Program-made: the position numbers and the translations under genes | Shown: positions 26,223 through 35,484 of the stretch, in pieces | Position numbering within the stretch: the stretch's first letter is position 1 | Layout of the letters: every line of letters begins with the position of its first letter | Assembly: GCF_022829725.1 (NCBI RefSeq) | Contig: NZ_JAKSYG010000256.1 | Location: 124,001-188,000 of the forward strand | DNA: 64,000 bases | DNA from: Methylobacterium sp. E-005 | Lineage (GTDB): Bacteria; Pseudomonadota; Alphaproteobacteria; Rhizobiales; Beijerinckiaceae | Direction: 5' to 3' | The notes under the pieces: generated by a model | What the model was told of the DNA's origin: nothing | The model's database searches: none | The model's input: the letters and a program-made list of their open reading frames with translations, nothing else

Positions 26223-27851
26223 TCAGACCAGCCGGCTCTGCTCGATCGCCGCGCCGACAAAACCCTTGAACAGCGGGTGCGGCTCGAAGGGGCGCGACTT
26301 GAGCTCGGGGTGGAATTGCACACCGATGAAGAACGGGTGCCCGACATGCTCCACCGTCTCCGGCAGGAGTCCGTCCGGCGACACGCCTGAGAATCGCAGA
26401 CCCTGGGCCTCCAGCCGCTCGCGATAGGCCATGTTGACCTCGTAGCGGTGACGGTGCCGCTCGGAGATCTCCGCCGATCCGTAGATCTGCGCGATCTTCG
26501 ATTCGGGATCGAGCTTCGCGTCGTAGGCGCCGAGCCGCATCGTGCCGCCGAGATCGCCCGCCGCGGCGCGCCGCTCCAGCTCGTTGCCGCGCAGCCACTC
26601 GGTGAGCAAGCCGACCACGGGCTCGGCGGTATCGCCGAACTCGGTCGAGTTGGCCTCCGGCAGGCCGGCGAGGGAACGCGCCGCCTCGATCACCGCCATC
26701 TGCATGCCGAAGCAGATGCCGAGATAGGGAATGCGCTTCTCGCGAGCGTAGCGCGCCGCACGGATCTTGCCCTCGGCGCCGCGCTGGCCAAACCCGCCCG
26801 GCACCAGGATGCCGTTCAGTCCCTCCAGGAACGGCGCGGGGTCCTCGCGCTCGAACACCTCCGCCTCGATCCATTCGAGGTTGACCTTCACCCGGTGGCT
26901 GATTCCGCCATGGGTCAAGGCCTCGGTCAGCGACTTGTAGGCGTCCTTCAGACCCGTGTACTTGCCCACGATGGCGATGGAGACCTCGCCCTCCGGGTTG
27001 CGCACCCGCTCGGCGATGGTCTGCCAGCGGCCGAGATCCGGCTCCTGGCCGTGCTCCAGCCCAAAATGGCCGAGCACCTCCCGGTCGAGCCCGGCTTTCC
27101 GATAGGAGAGCGGCACCTCATAGATCGACGCCACGTCCCGGGCCTCGATCACCGCCGTCTCGCGGACATTGCAGAACAGGGCCAGCTTGCGGCGCTCGTC
27201 GGCCGGGATGTCCCGGTCGCAGCGGCAGAGCAGGATGTCGGGCTGGATGCCGATGGAGCGCAGCTCCTTCACGGAGTGCTGGGTCGGCTTGGTCTTCAAC
27301 TCGCCCGCCGACGGGATGTAGGGCAGCAGCGTGAGGTGGACGTAGCAGCAGCTGCCACGCGGCAGCGCTTGGCCGAGCTGGCGGATCGCCTCGAAGAACG
27401 GCAGCCCTTCGATATCCCCCACCGTGCCGCCGATCTCGACAAGCACGAAATCGTACGCGTCGTTGCCCTCCAGAACGAAGTCCTTGATGGCGTTGGTGAC
27501 GTGGGGAATTACCTGGATGGTGGCGCCGAGATAGTCGCCGCGCCGTTCCTTGGCGATGATGTCCTGGTAGATCCGGCCGGTCGTGATGTTGTCGGCTCGG
27601 CTCGCCGGCACGCCGGTGAAGCGCTCGTAATGGCCGAGGTCGAGATCGGTCTCGGCGCCGTCGTCGGTGACGAAGACCTCGCCGTGCTGGGTCGGGCTCA
27701 TCGTCCCCGGATCGACGTTGAGATAGGGGTCGAGCTTGCGCATCCGGACCCGGTAGCCCCGGGCCTGAAGCACCGCCGCCAAGGCTGCCGAGGCCAGCCC
27801 CTTGCCCAGGGAGGAAACCACGCCGCCGGTGATGAAAACGTACCGCGTCAT
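26223..27851 (-). CDS. pyrG: CTP synthase PyrG
   Basis: ATP- and glutamine-dependent amination of UTP to CTP, 542 residues (normal length). The N-terminal synthetase domain begins TRYVFITGGVVSSLGKGLASA, with the nucleotide loop GGVVSSLGKG. The C-terminal class I amidotransferase has nucleophile Cys380 in YLGICFGMQ and the His/Glu pair in VQFHPELKSRP. It lies downstream of secG, a conserved alphaproteobacterial order. Confidence 0.97.
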   Translation of the reverse strand: MTRYVFITGGVVSSLGKGLASAALAAVLQARGYRVRMRKLDPYLNVDPGTMSPTQHGEVFVTDDGAETDLDLGHYERFTGVPASRADNITTGRIYQDIIAKERRGDYLGATIQVIPHVTNAIKDFVLEGNDAYDFVLVEIGGTVGDIEGLPFFEAIRQLGQALPRGSCCYVHLTLLPYIPSAGELKTKPTQHSVKELRSIGIQPDILLCRCDRDIPADERRKLALFCNVRETAVIEARDVASIYEVPLSYRKAGLDREVLGHFGLEHGQEPDLGRWQTIAERVRNPEGEVSIAIVGKYTGLKDAYKSLTEALTHGGISHRVKVNLEWIEAEVFEREDPAPFLEGLNGILVPGGFGQRGAEGKIRAARYAREKRIPYLGICFGMQMAVIEAARSLAGLPEANSTEFGDTAEPVVGLLTEWLRGNELERRAAAGDLGGTMRLGAYDAKLDPESKIAQIYGSAEISERHRHRYEVNMAYRERLEAQGLRFSGVSPDGLLPETVEHVGHPFFIGVQFHPELKSRPFEPHPLFKGFVGAAIEQSRLV

Positions 27852-27995
27852 GGGCTTCGGTCCATAAAGAAGGTGCCGGCGTTTGCCAAACGCCGATGGC
27901 CCCGGCCCGTGCGAGGGCTGGGGATCGCAAAATGCATGGGACAGCTCAGCGGGGCCGGCCGGGCTGTCAGGGGACCGGCTTGAGTCGCGGCTCGG

Positions 27996-28472
27996 TCAGC
28001 GCGACTGCGGCGCTTCCGGCACGGTCGGCTGAGCCGGCGCGGGCTGAGCAGGAGTGGGCTGGGCGGGAATGGGCTGGGCCGGAGCGGCTTGCGTCGGTGC
28101 GGGCTGGGCCGGTGCCGTCGCGGGCACCCGGTCCTGCTGCTGGCGCAGCGTGTCGAGCAGGTTGTCGGCGCCGGTCGGCTGCTTGGCAGGCTGGCCCGCG
28201 CCCTGCGGTACGCCCGTGTCGAGGATCGACTTCGGCGCCTGCGAGCGGTGCGACAAGATCGCGAGCAGCAGGCTCGTCGCGAAGAACAGGGCCGCCAAGA
28301 TGGCGGTCGCCCGCGTCAGCGCGTTGGCCTGGCCGCGGCCGGTCATGAAGCCCGCCACGCCACCACCGCCCCCGCCGCCGAGACCCAGACCGCCCTCGGA
28401 GCGCTGAAGCAGCACGACGCCGATCAGCGCGAGCACGATGATGAGGTGGACGACGATCAGGACGGTCTGCAT
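27996..28472 (-). CDS. secG: Preprotein translocase subunit SecG with Pro/Ala/Gln-rich tail
   Basis: 158 residues. The SecG core spans two membrane helices (MQTVLIVVHLIIVLALIGVVLLQ and AILAALFFATSLLLAIL) joined by the glycine-rich GLGLGGGGGGGVAGFMTGRG. An extended low-complexity tail of PAQ/PTQ repeats occupies the last 50 residues. E. coli SecG is about 110 residues; alphaproteobacterial forms often carry such tails. It forms the SecYEG translocon. The ATG at 28472 gives the normal first helix. Confidence 0.9.
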   Translation of the reverse strand: MQTVLIVVHLIIVLALIGVVLLQRSEGGLGLGGGGGGGVAGFMTGRGQANALTRATAILAALFFATSLLLAILSHRSQAPKSILDTGVPQGAGQPAKQPTGADNLLDTLRQQQDRVPATAPAQPAPTQAAPAQPIPAQPTPAQPAPAQPTVPEAPQSR

Positions 28473-28736
28473 CGGTGTTCCGAAAGCGTAATTTGATCCG
28501 CGCGTCGCTCCTCGAGGGCCGGCCGCGGGGACCGGAAGGCGGGCGCGCAGGCGGCCGATGCCCAGGACAGCAGCCGCAAATGATCCCGGCCGCATACACC
28601 AATCGGGAACCGGCGCCAACTCGACGATCGGACCTTCCCTGTCAGTCGCGCCCCTCGCGCCGGCCGGCCGGCTGTGCTCTCCATTCACCCGAAGGACGGC
28701 TCGAAAGAATCCGCCGCCCCGCCAGGGAAGGACGCC
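28473..28736. other. Divergent spacer secG / NTF2-like gene
   Basis: About 264 bp between divergent starts. It must hold both promoters. No recognisable RNA motif or palindrome and no credible gene. Confidence 0.35.
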
Positions 28737-29186
28737 ATGCCGATCTCACGTCGCGCCGCACTCGCCGCTGCCCTCGCCACGTCCGCGCTGATGGCGCCGG
28801 CCTTCGCCGCCGGGCAGCCCCACGACCCGAAAGCCGCCGTCGAGGCGCAGGTGGACGCGCTCACCAAAGCCCTGCTCGCCGGCGACGGGGCCGCGCTCGA
28901 CGCGCTGACCCTCGACGGGCTGAGCTACGGCCATTCGAGCGGCCTCGTGCAGGACAAGAAGGCCTTCATCGCGCCGCTGGCGAGCAAGCGCCAGACCTTC
29001 CCCAGCATCACCCTGTCGGACAACTCGGTCTCGGTGGTGGGCGACGACGCCATCGCCCGCCACGTCTTCACCGGCGAAGTGGTGACGGATGGCAAGTCCG
29101 CCCCGGTGCATATCGGCGTGATGCAGGTCTGGCACCGCGACGGGGATCGCTGGCGCCTGCTGGCGCGTCAGGCGTTCAAGATCTGA
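28737..29186 (+). CDS. Exported nuclear transport factor 2-like (SnoaL/DUF4440) protein
   Basis: 149 residues. The N-terminus MPISRRAALAAALATSALMAPAFAAG has a twin-arginine-type start and an AxA cleavage site. The mature domain is a single NTF2-like fold (AVEAQVDALTKALLAGDGAALDAL, with GVMQVWHRDGDRWRLLARQAF at the end). Substrate unknown; many members are small enzymes or ligand-binding proteins. A GGGAAGGA ribosome binding site supports the 28737 ATG over one 63 bp upstream. Confidence 0.8.
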   Translation: MPISRRAALAAALATSALMAPAFAAGQPHDPKAAVEAQVDALTKALLAGDGAALDALTLDGLSYGHSSGLVQDKKAFIAPLASKRQTFPSITLSDNSVSVVGDDAIARHVFTGEVVTDGKSAPVHIGVMQVWHRDGDRWRLLARQAFKI

Positions 29187-29197
29187 GCCGCGGGCCT

Positions 29198-30109
29198 TCA
29201 GTATTTAACCGGAACATGCATCTCCGGCGGGATCGGTGCGCGGATGTAATCCGCGTGCCGCACCCGATCGGGTAATTGCACGGGCGGATGATCGACTTCG
29301 CCGTGGGGGATCTGCTCCAGCAGATGGCTGATGCAATTCAGCCGCGCGCGCTTCTTGTCCACCGCCTCGACCACCCACCAGGGCGCCTCCGGGATGTGCG
29401 TGCGGGTCAGCATGTCCTCCTTCGCGTGGGTATAATCCTCCCAGCGTCGGCGGGATTCGACATCCATCGGCGAGAGCTTCCACTGCTTCAGCGGATCGGT
29501 GATGCGCATGTTGAAGCGCAGGGCCTGCTCCTCGTCGGTGATCGAGAACCAGTACTTCAACAGGATGATCCCGGAGCGGACCAGCATCCGCTCGAACTCA
29601 GGCACGGAGCGGAAAAACTCCTCCACATCGGCCTCCGAGCAGAAGCCCATGACGCGCTCGACTCCGGCACGATTGTACCACGACCGGTCGAACAGGACGA
29701 TTTCGCCGCCGGCCGGCAGATGGGCGATGTAGCGCTGGAAGTACGATTGCGTCCGCTCGCGCTCGTTCGGCGCAGGCAAAGCCGCGACCCGGCAGACGCG
29801 GGGGTTCAGGCGCTGCGTGATCCGTTTGATCACGCCGCCCTTGCCAGCAGAATCGCGCCCCTCGAACAGCACGACCACACGCAGCTTCTTGTGCTGCACC
29901 CAATCCTGGAGCCGGACCAGCTCGTGTTGGAGGCGCAGCAACTCCCGGAAGTAAAAGCGGCGATCGAGACCGGATCCCGCGCCGCCGTCGAGACTATCGA
30001 GGCGGTCCTCCTCGAAGCCGAGCTCGATTTCCTCGTCGTAACTGTCGAGGATCTCGCGGCGGATCGTCTCCATCAGCTTGGGGTCGGCGGGGGATTGATC
30101 GTCCGTCAT
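29198..30109 (-). CDS. ppk2: Polyphosphate kinase 2 (PPK2 family)
   Basis: 303-residue single-domain PPK2 that uses polyphosphate to phosphorylate nucleoside diphosphates (or the reverse). Walker A is EGRDSAGKGG at residues 83-92, the lid region follows, and Walker B is VLFDRSWYNRAGVERVMGF. LKYWFSITDEEQALRF and KRARLNCISHLL are family blocks. Start codon gives the usual acidic N-terminal helix. No ppk1 or ppx is adjacent; a CYTH protein, another polyphosphate-related fold, is at the right end of the window. Confidence 0.92.
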   Translation of the reverse strand: MTDDQSPADPKLMETIRREILDSYDEEIELGFEEDRLDSLDGGAGSGLDRRFYFRELLRLQHELVRLQDWVQHKKLRVVVLFEGRDSAGKGGVIKRITQRLNPRVCRVAALPAPNERERTQSYFQRYIAHLPAGGEIVLFDRSWYNRAGVERVMGFCSEADVEEFFRSVPEFERMLVRSGIILLKYWFSITDEEQALRFNMRITDPLKQWKLSPMDVESRRRWEDYTHAKEDMLTRTHIPEAPWWVVEAVDKKRARLNCISHLLEQIPHGEVDHPPVQLPDRVRHADYIRAPIPPEMHVPVKY

Positions 30110-30195
30110 GGCCCGAATCGCGGTGGTGGAACACCGGGATCCTTAAACAGGCTCGTGTGACAACCCCGAGAACCCTGCGACCCATGCCGCCAGCT

Positions 30196-30957
30196 TCACG
30201 CGTAGGCTGCGCAGATCCCCAGGAAATCCTCGGCCACGAGGCTCGCGCCGCCGACCAGCGCACCGTCGACATTCTCCACCGACAGGAGCTCACGGGCGTT
30301 GCCGGGCTTCACGGAGCCGCCATAGAGGATGCGGATCTTCTGCGCCTCGTCGCCCACGAGCTTGTCGAGCATCTCGCGCAGCGAGGCGTGGACCTCGGCG
30401 ATGTCGCGCGGGGTCGGGGTCCGGCCGGAGCCGATCGCCCAGACCGGCTCGTAGGCGATCACCGTGTCGGCCGCGGTCGCGCCCTTCGGCAGGCCGATGG
30501 CGAGCTGGGCGCGGACGATGTCGAGAGCCCGGCCCTGCTCGCGCTCCTCGATGGTCTCGCCCACGCAGATGATCCCGCACAGGCCGGCCCGCCGGGCGCC
30601 GAGCGCCTTGGCATGGACGCCGTCGTCGGTCTCGTGGTGGTAGGCCCGCCGCTCGGAATGACCGACGATCACGTAGCGGGCGCCGAGATCGGCCAGCATC
30701 TCGGCTGAGATCGAGCCCGTGAAGGCGCCGTTCGGCCGGGCGTGCAGGTTCTGGCCGCCGATGGCGATGGGCGAACCCGCCGTCGCCGCGACGCAGGCGC
30801 TGATCAGCGTCGCGGGCGGGCAGATCAGCACGTCGATGCGGCTGGCCAGCTCCGGGGAGAGACCGTCGCGGATCGCCTCGACCACCTGGATCGACGCCCG
30901 CGTACCGTTCATCTTCCAGTTGCCGGCGACCAGCGGCCTGCGCCCCGACTGCGTCAT
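30196..30957 (-). CDS. tpiA: Triosephosphate isomerase TpiA
   Basis: Interconverts dihydroxyacetone phosphate and glyceraldehyde-3-phosphate, 253 residues, TIM barrel. Active-site Lys15 (NWKMNG), His100 (GHSERR) and Glu170 (AYEPVWAIG) are all present, with the phosphate-binding ILYGGSVKPGN loop. Divergent from ppiD across about 180 bp. Confidence 0.97.
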   Translation of the reverse strand: MTQSGRRPLVAGNWKMNGTRASIQVVEAIRDGLSPELASRIDVLICPPATLISACVAATAGSPIAIGGQNLHARPNGAFTGSISAEMLADLGARYVIVGHSERRAYHHETDDGVHAKALGARRAGLCGIICVGETIEEREQGRALDIVRAQLAIGLPKGATAADTVIAYEPVWAIGSGRTPTPRDIAEVHASLREMLDKLVGDEAQKIRILYGGSVKPGNARELLSVENVDGALVGGASLVAEDFLGICAAYA

Positions 30958-31139
30958 TCCCGTCCCCGCCTCGCTATGCCGTTCGCAAGTTGTCGCGGCC
31001 TACCAGAGCGAGCTTGAGCGTGCAAACCGCGCAGACAGCCGAGCCTTTGCCTGTGGGCGCGAATGGTCTATCGCGGTCGGCTTTCAGGCAAGCGCCGTCC
31101 CGGCAACGGGTGGCCGCCGCAGGTATCCGATCGCAGACC

Positions 31140-33041
31140 ATGCTTCAGGGCATCCGCAACGCCAGCCAGCACTGGCTCGGCAAGATCGTCTTGACGATCA
31201 TCTTCACCCTGCTGATCGCGGGCGTGGGCATCTTCGGCGTGGAGGAATTCTTCCGCGGCGGCACCAGCAACAACGTGGCGACCGTCGGCAGCACGCCGAT
31301 CACCACCGAGCAGGTGCGCCAAGCCTATCAGAACCAGATTCAGCGCTATCAGGCGCAATTGAAGCGCGCGCTCACCCCCGATCAGGCGCGGATGCTCGGC
31401 CTCGACCGGCAGGTGATGGCGCAGTTGATCACCGAGGCGGCCCTCGACCAGAAGACCCATGATCTCGGCCTCGCCGTGCCGGATTCCGCGGTGATCCGGG
31501 CGATCCACGACGAGAAGAGCTTCCAGAATGCCCAGGGTCAGTTCGAGCCGCAGCTCTTCTACCAGACCTTGCAGCGTGCCGGCCTGAACGAAGGGATGTT
31601 CGTGCGCGAGCAGCGCTCGGTCATCGCCCGTCTGCAACTCGCCGAGGCCGTCTCGTCCGATCTGCATGTGCCGGTGGCTCTGCGCGAGGCGGTCCACCGC
31701 TACGCGACGGAGCGCCGCGCTGCCGCCTACCTGATGCTGACCCCCTCGACCGCCGGCCAGATCCCGGATCCAACCGAGGACGAGCGGAAGTCCTGGTATG
31801 AGTCGAACAAGTCCGGATTCCGTGCGCCGGAATTCCGCTCGGCCAACCTTCTCGTGGTCGATCCGGACGCGATGGCCAAGCCCGACGCCATCAGCGACGC
31901 CGATGCCCGCGCGGCTTACACCCTGAACAAGGACCGTTACGGCGCACCCGAAAAGCGCACGATCCAGCAGATCGTCTTCCCCGACGCCGCTGCCGCCGAG
32001 GCGGCCCGCAAGGCGATCGAAGACGGCTCCAAGACCTTCGAGGCCGTGGCGACGGAGCGGGGCACCGATGACAAGGATCTGACCCTCGGGACGCTCAGCA
32101 AAGCCGAATTGTTCGACACGACGGTGGCCGACGCCGCCTTCGCGCTGCCGGAGGGCGGGGTGAGCCAGCCGGTCCAGGGCCGGTTCGGCACGGTGCTCCT
32201 GCGCGTGACCAAGATCGAGCCCGGCACCGTGAAGCCGTTCGAGGAGGTCGAAGGCGAGATCCGCAAGGGCCTGGCGCTCGCCCGCGCTCGCGACGCCATG
32301 GAGACGACCCGCGACGCGATCGAGGATCAGCGCGCCAGCGCCAAGCCGCTCACCGACATCGCGGCCGAGCGCGGCCTCAAGCTGATCGCCGTGAAGGCCG
32401 TCGATCCCAACGGCAAGGATCCCGCGGGCAGGAAGGTCGCCGACATCCCGGATGCCGACACGACGCTGCCGGCTTTGTTCCGCGCCGAGATCGGCGGCGA
32501 CAACGAGCCCCTGCGCACCAAGGCCGGCGGCTACGTCTGGTACGATGTCACCAACATCGACCCCGCGCACGATAAGCCGCTCGATCAGGTGAAGGACGGC
32601 GTGAAGGCCGGCTGGACCGCCACCGAGATCGCCAAGCGCCTCCAGACCAAGGGGCGCGAGCTGGTGGAGAAGATCAACAAGGGCGAGTCGATGGAGGACA
32701 TCGCCAAGGAGGTCGGCGTCAACCTGCAGGAAGCGCAGGACCTGTCGCGCAACCAAGCCAAGGACATGCTGACCACCGACGACGTCAACCTGATCTTCGC
32801 GACCCCGGTGGGCAAGGCCGGCACGGCTGCGGCGAACGATTCCCGCGCGGTGTTCAAAGTGACCTCCGCGACCATGCCGGCTTTCGTCGCCGACAGCCCG
32901 AGCGACCGGACGATCAGCCAGAACTTCCAGGCCGCGCTCGCCGACGACGTGCTGTCCCAGTACATCACCGAGGTCCAGAAGAACGCGGGCGTGAAGGTCG
33001 ATGCGACGGCCCTGCGCCGGGCCATCGGCGGCGAGTATTGA
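31140..33041 (+). CDS. ppiD: Membrane-anchored peptidyl-prolyl isomerase PpiD-like (SurA N-terminal domain)
   Basis: 633-residue periplasmic folding factor anchored by one N-terminal helix (KIVLTIIFTLLIAGVGIFGV). An SurA_N/PpiD chaperone region follows (SNNVATVGSTPITTEQVRQAYQNQIQRYQ). A central parvulin-like PPIase domain (about 260-370, FEAVATERGTDDKDLTLGTLSKAEL) and a second degenerate C-terminal domain complete it. The start at 31140 sets the short cytoplasmic tail of the family. The stop is only four bases before trpE, so the two are likely co-transcribed, a conserved alphaproteobacterial order. Confidence 0.9.
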   Translation: MLQGIRNASQHWLGKIVLTIIFTLLIAGVGIFGVEEFFRGGTSNNVATVGSTPITTEQVRQAYQNQIQRYQAQLKRALTPDQARMLGLDRQVMAQLITEAALDQKTHDLGLAVPDSAVIRAIHDEKSFQNAQGQFEPQLFYQTLQRAGLNEGMFVREQRSVIARLQLAEAVSSDLHVPVALREAVHRYATERRAAAYLMLTPSTAGQIPDPTEDERKSWYESNKSGFRAPEFRSANLLVVDPDAMAKPDAISDADARAAYTLNKDRYGAPEKRTIQQIVFPDAAAAEAARKAIEDGSKTFEAVATERGTDDKDLTLGTLSKAELFDTTVADAAFALPEGGVSQPVQGRFGTVLLRVTKIEPGTVKPFEEVEGEIRKGLALARARDAMETTRDAIEDQRASAKPLTDIAAERGLKLIAVKAVDPNGKDPAGRKVADIPDADTTLPALFRAEIGGDNEPLRTKAGGYVWYDVTNIDPAHDKPLDQVKDGVKAGWTATEIAKRLQTKGRELVEKINKGESMEDIAKEVGVNLQEAQDLSRNQAKDMLTTDDVNLIFATPVGKAGTAAANDSRAVFKVTSATMPAFVADSPSDRTISQNFQAALADDVLSQYITEVQKNAGVKVDATALRRAIGGEY

Positions 33042-33045
33042 GGCG

Positions 33046-34563
33046 ATGCCCGAGGCTTCCGATTATGCGGCCTTCGCGGGGCGCTACGAGGCCGGCCAGC
33101 CGAGCTTCATCGCGCTGAGCCTCGTCGCCGACCTCGAAACGCCGGTGGCGGCCTTCCTCAAGCTGCGCGCGCGGCACGCGGGGCCGGCCTTCCTTCTCGA
33201 ATCCGTCGAGGGCGGCGCCGTGCGCGGACGCTACTCGATGATCGGCCTCGATCCGGATCTGATCTGGCGCTGCCGGGACGGTGCGCCCGCGATCGCCCGC
33301 GGGGCCGACCTGACCCGGTTCGAGGCCGACGGTCGGGCGCCGCTCGCGAGCCTGCGGGCTTTGATCGCCGAGAGCGCCATCGGTGACGAGGGCCAGGATC
33401 TGCCGCCCATGGCGGCGGGCCTGTTCGGCTATCTCGGCTACGACATGGTCCGCGCCATGGAGCGGCTGCCGGAGCCCAATCCCGATCCGCTCGGCGTGCC
33501 GGACGCGATCCTGATCCGGCCGCGGGTCATGGTGGTGTTCGACTCCATCCGGGACATCATCACCGTCGTCTCGCCGGTTCGGCCTGCCGTCGGTCTCGGA
33601 GCCCAGGCCGCTTACGAGGAGGCGCTCCAGCGCCTCGACCGGGTGGCAGAAGCGCTTGAGGGCCCGCTGCCGATCGAGGCGCGGGTGGACCTCGCCGCGG
33701 TCGCCCCTCCCGAGCCGGTCTCGAACACGACGCCGAGCGACTTCTCCGCGATGGTGGCGCGGGCGAAGGCGTATATCGTCGCGGGCGACGTGTTCCAGGT
33801 GGTGCTCTCGCAGCGCTTCTCGGCGCCGTTCACGCTGCCAGCCTTCAGCCTGTACCGATCCCTGCGGCGCACCAATCCGGCGCCGTTCCTCTGCTATCTC
33901 GACTTCGAAACCTTCCAGATCGTCTGCTCCTCCCCGGAGATCCTGGTGCGGGTGCGCGAGGGCGTGGTCACGGTCCGCCCCATCGCCGGCACCCGCCGCC
34001 GCGGCGCGACGCCGGCCGAGGATGCCGCTCTGGCCGACGAGCTGCTTGCCGATCCGAAGGAGCGCGCCGAGCATCTGATGCTGCTCGATCTCGGCCGCAA
34101 CGATGCCGGCCGGGTCTCGCGGATCGGCAGCGTGCGGGTGACGGATTCGTTCTTCATCGAGCGCTACAGCCAGGTGATGCACATCGTGTCGAACGTCGAA
34201 GGCGAGCTCGATCCGCGCCACGACCCCCTCGACGCCCTGGCCGCAGGATTTCCGGCCGGCACGGTCTCCGGAGCCCCGAAGGTCCGGGCCATGGAGATCA
34301 TCGACGAATTGGAGCACGAGAAGCGCGGGCCCTATGCCGGCTGCATCGGCTATTTCGGCGCGCGGGGCGAGATGGACACCTGCATCGTGCTCCGCACCGC
34401 GGTGGTGAAGGACGGGCGGATGCACGTCCAGGCGGGCGCCGGGATCGTGTACGATTCCGATCCAACCTCCGAACAGCAGGAATGCGTCAACAAGGCCAAG
34501 GCGTTGTTCCGGGCGGCTGAGGAGGCGGTGCGGTTCGCCGCGCAGGCCAAGCGGGGGCAATAG
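33046..34563 (+). CDS. trpE: Anthranilate synthase component I TrpE
   Basis: First committed step of tryptophan synthesis, chorismate to anthranilate, 505 residues. The feedback-inhibition motif LLES is in the N-terminal region (AFLLESVEGGAVRGRYSMIG). The chorismate-binding domain shows FQVVLSQRFSAPF, RPIAGTRRRGATP, LLDLGRNDAGRVS and FPAGTVSGAPKVRAM. It is separate from trpG, not fused as in some rhizobia. There is no leader-peptide attenuator because the spacer to ppiD is four bases. Confidence 0.96.
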   Translation: MPEASDYAAFAGRYEAGQPSFIALSLVADLETPVAAFLKLRARHAGPAFLLESVEGGAVRGRYSMIGLDPDLIWRCRDGAPAIARGADLTRFEADGRAPLASLRALIAESAIGDEGQDLPPMAAGLFGYLGYDMVRAMERLPEPNPDPLGVPDAILIRPRVMVVFDSIRDIITVVSPVRPAVGLGAQAAYEEALQRLDRVAEALEGPLPIEARVDLAAVAPPEPVSNTTPSDFSAMVARAKAYIVAGDVFQVVLSQRFSAPFTLPAFSLYRSLRRTNPAPFLCYLDFETFQIVCSSPEILVRVREGVVTVRPIAGTRRRGATPAEDAALADELLADPKERAEHLMLLDLGRNDAGRVSRIGSVRVTDSFFIERYSQVMHIVSNVEGELDPRHDPLDALAAGFPAGTVSGAPKVRAMEIIDELEHEKRGPYAGCIGYFGARGEMDTCIVLRTAVVKDGRMHVQAGAGIVYDSDPTSEQQECVNKAKALFRAAEEAVRFAAQAKRGQ

Positions 34564-34599
34564 GGGGCGCCGGCAGTCGGGTCGCTCCGCGGCTTGTCC

Positions 34600-34732
34600 T
34601 TGTGCTGGATCCCGGATCGGGTTCCCATGACGCTCCACCTGTCCGGGAAAGGGAGCGGTTCAGAATGAACCGTGCCCCTTTTCCCGGGCGCATGCAGCGC
34701 CAGCGGAATGTGATCCGGGACCGAGCACACAA
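34600..34732. repeat. Composite inverted-repeat element between trpE and trpG
   Basis: Outer arms TTGTGCTGGATCCCGGATC (34600-34618) and GATCCGGGACCGAGCACAC (34712-34730, continuing AA) are imperfect reverse complements. An inner hairpin at 34644-34686 has CGGTTCA/TGAACCG around GAA, with CGGGAAAGGG/CCTTTTCCCG flanks. The whole 130-bp unit fills most of the trpE-trpG gap. It looks like a dispersed palindromic intergenic element, which a genome-wide count would settle. It could also attenuate transcription into trpG. Confidence 0.55.
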
Positions 34733-34833
34733 CGGGCCGCGTAGCGGCTTCCCACGCGAGCCGGATACCCGGCACGGTTGACCGCTCTGCCCTGAGCGGT
34801 CACATCGCCCCCATGCCCGAGCGTGCCGCCGCG

Positions 34834-35448
34834 ATGTCCAACGTCCTCGTCATCGACAACTACGATTCCTTCACGTGGAATCTGGTCCATCTGATTGGCC
34901 CGCTCTGCGGCGCCGTCGAGGTCGCCCGCAACGACGCGCTGACCGTCGATGAAATTCGCGCCAAGGCGCCGGACGCGATCGTGCTCTCGCCCGGCCCCTG
35001 CACGCCCAACGAGGCGGGCATCTGTCTCGACGTGGTTCGCAATCTGTCTGACGAGATCCCGATCTTCGGCGTCTGCCTGGGCCTTCAGGCGATCGGTCAG
35101 GCTTTTGGCGGGGATGTGGTGCGGGCGCCGCTGCCGCTGCACGGCAAGGTCTCGACCATCCGCCACGGTGCGAGCGGCCTGTTCCGCGGCCTCAACGACA
35201 GTTTCGAGGCGACGCGCTACCATTCCCTGGTGGTCGACCGCGCGAGCTGCCCAACGGCCCTGAAGGTCACCGCCGAGGCGGATGGCCTGATCATGGGTCT
35301 GGAGCATGCCGACCGCCCGCTCCACGGCGTGCAGTTCCATCCGGAGAGCATCCGCTCGCAGCACGGCACCGAGATCGTCAAGAATTTCCTGGATCTCGCC
35401 GCCGCCTGGAATGCGGCGCGTGACAGGACCCGCGCCGACGTGCATTGA
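34834..35448 (+). CDS. trpG: Anthranilate synthase component II TrpG
   Basis: Glutamine amidotransferase subunit supplying ammonia to TrpE, 204 residues. Starts MSNVLVIDNYDSFTWNLVHLIG. The nucleophile is Cys81 in FGVCLGLQAIGQAFGG, and the His/Glu pair is in GVQFHPESIRS. ATG 34834 is preferred to 34813 because homologues begin just before LVIDNYDSF. It is separated from trpE by an inverted-repeat element and precedes trpD closely. Confidence 0.94.
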   Translation: MSNVLVIDNYDSFTWNLVHLIGPLCGAVEVARNDALTVDEIRAKAPDAIVLSPGPCTPNEAGICLDVVRNLSDEIPIFGVCLGLQAIGQAFGGDVVRAPLPLHGKVSTIRHGASGLFRGLNDSFEATRYHSLVVDRASCPTALKVTAEADGLIMGLEHADRPLHGVQFHPESIRSQHGTEIVKNFLDLAAAWNAARDRTRADVH

Positions 35449-35484
35449 CCCGAAGGAGGCCGGGGCGGCCCGCCGACGGAGCGC

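Noticed and set aside
28000..28150. Tandem-like PAQ/PTQ repeats considered as a CRISPR or tandem repeat locus
   Set aside because: They are in frame inside the secG tail, with irregular spacing and no spacers.
34564..34833. trp attenuator leader peptide upstream of trpG
   Set aside because: No short ORF with Trp codons in the gap; the palindromes fit a dispersed repeat better.
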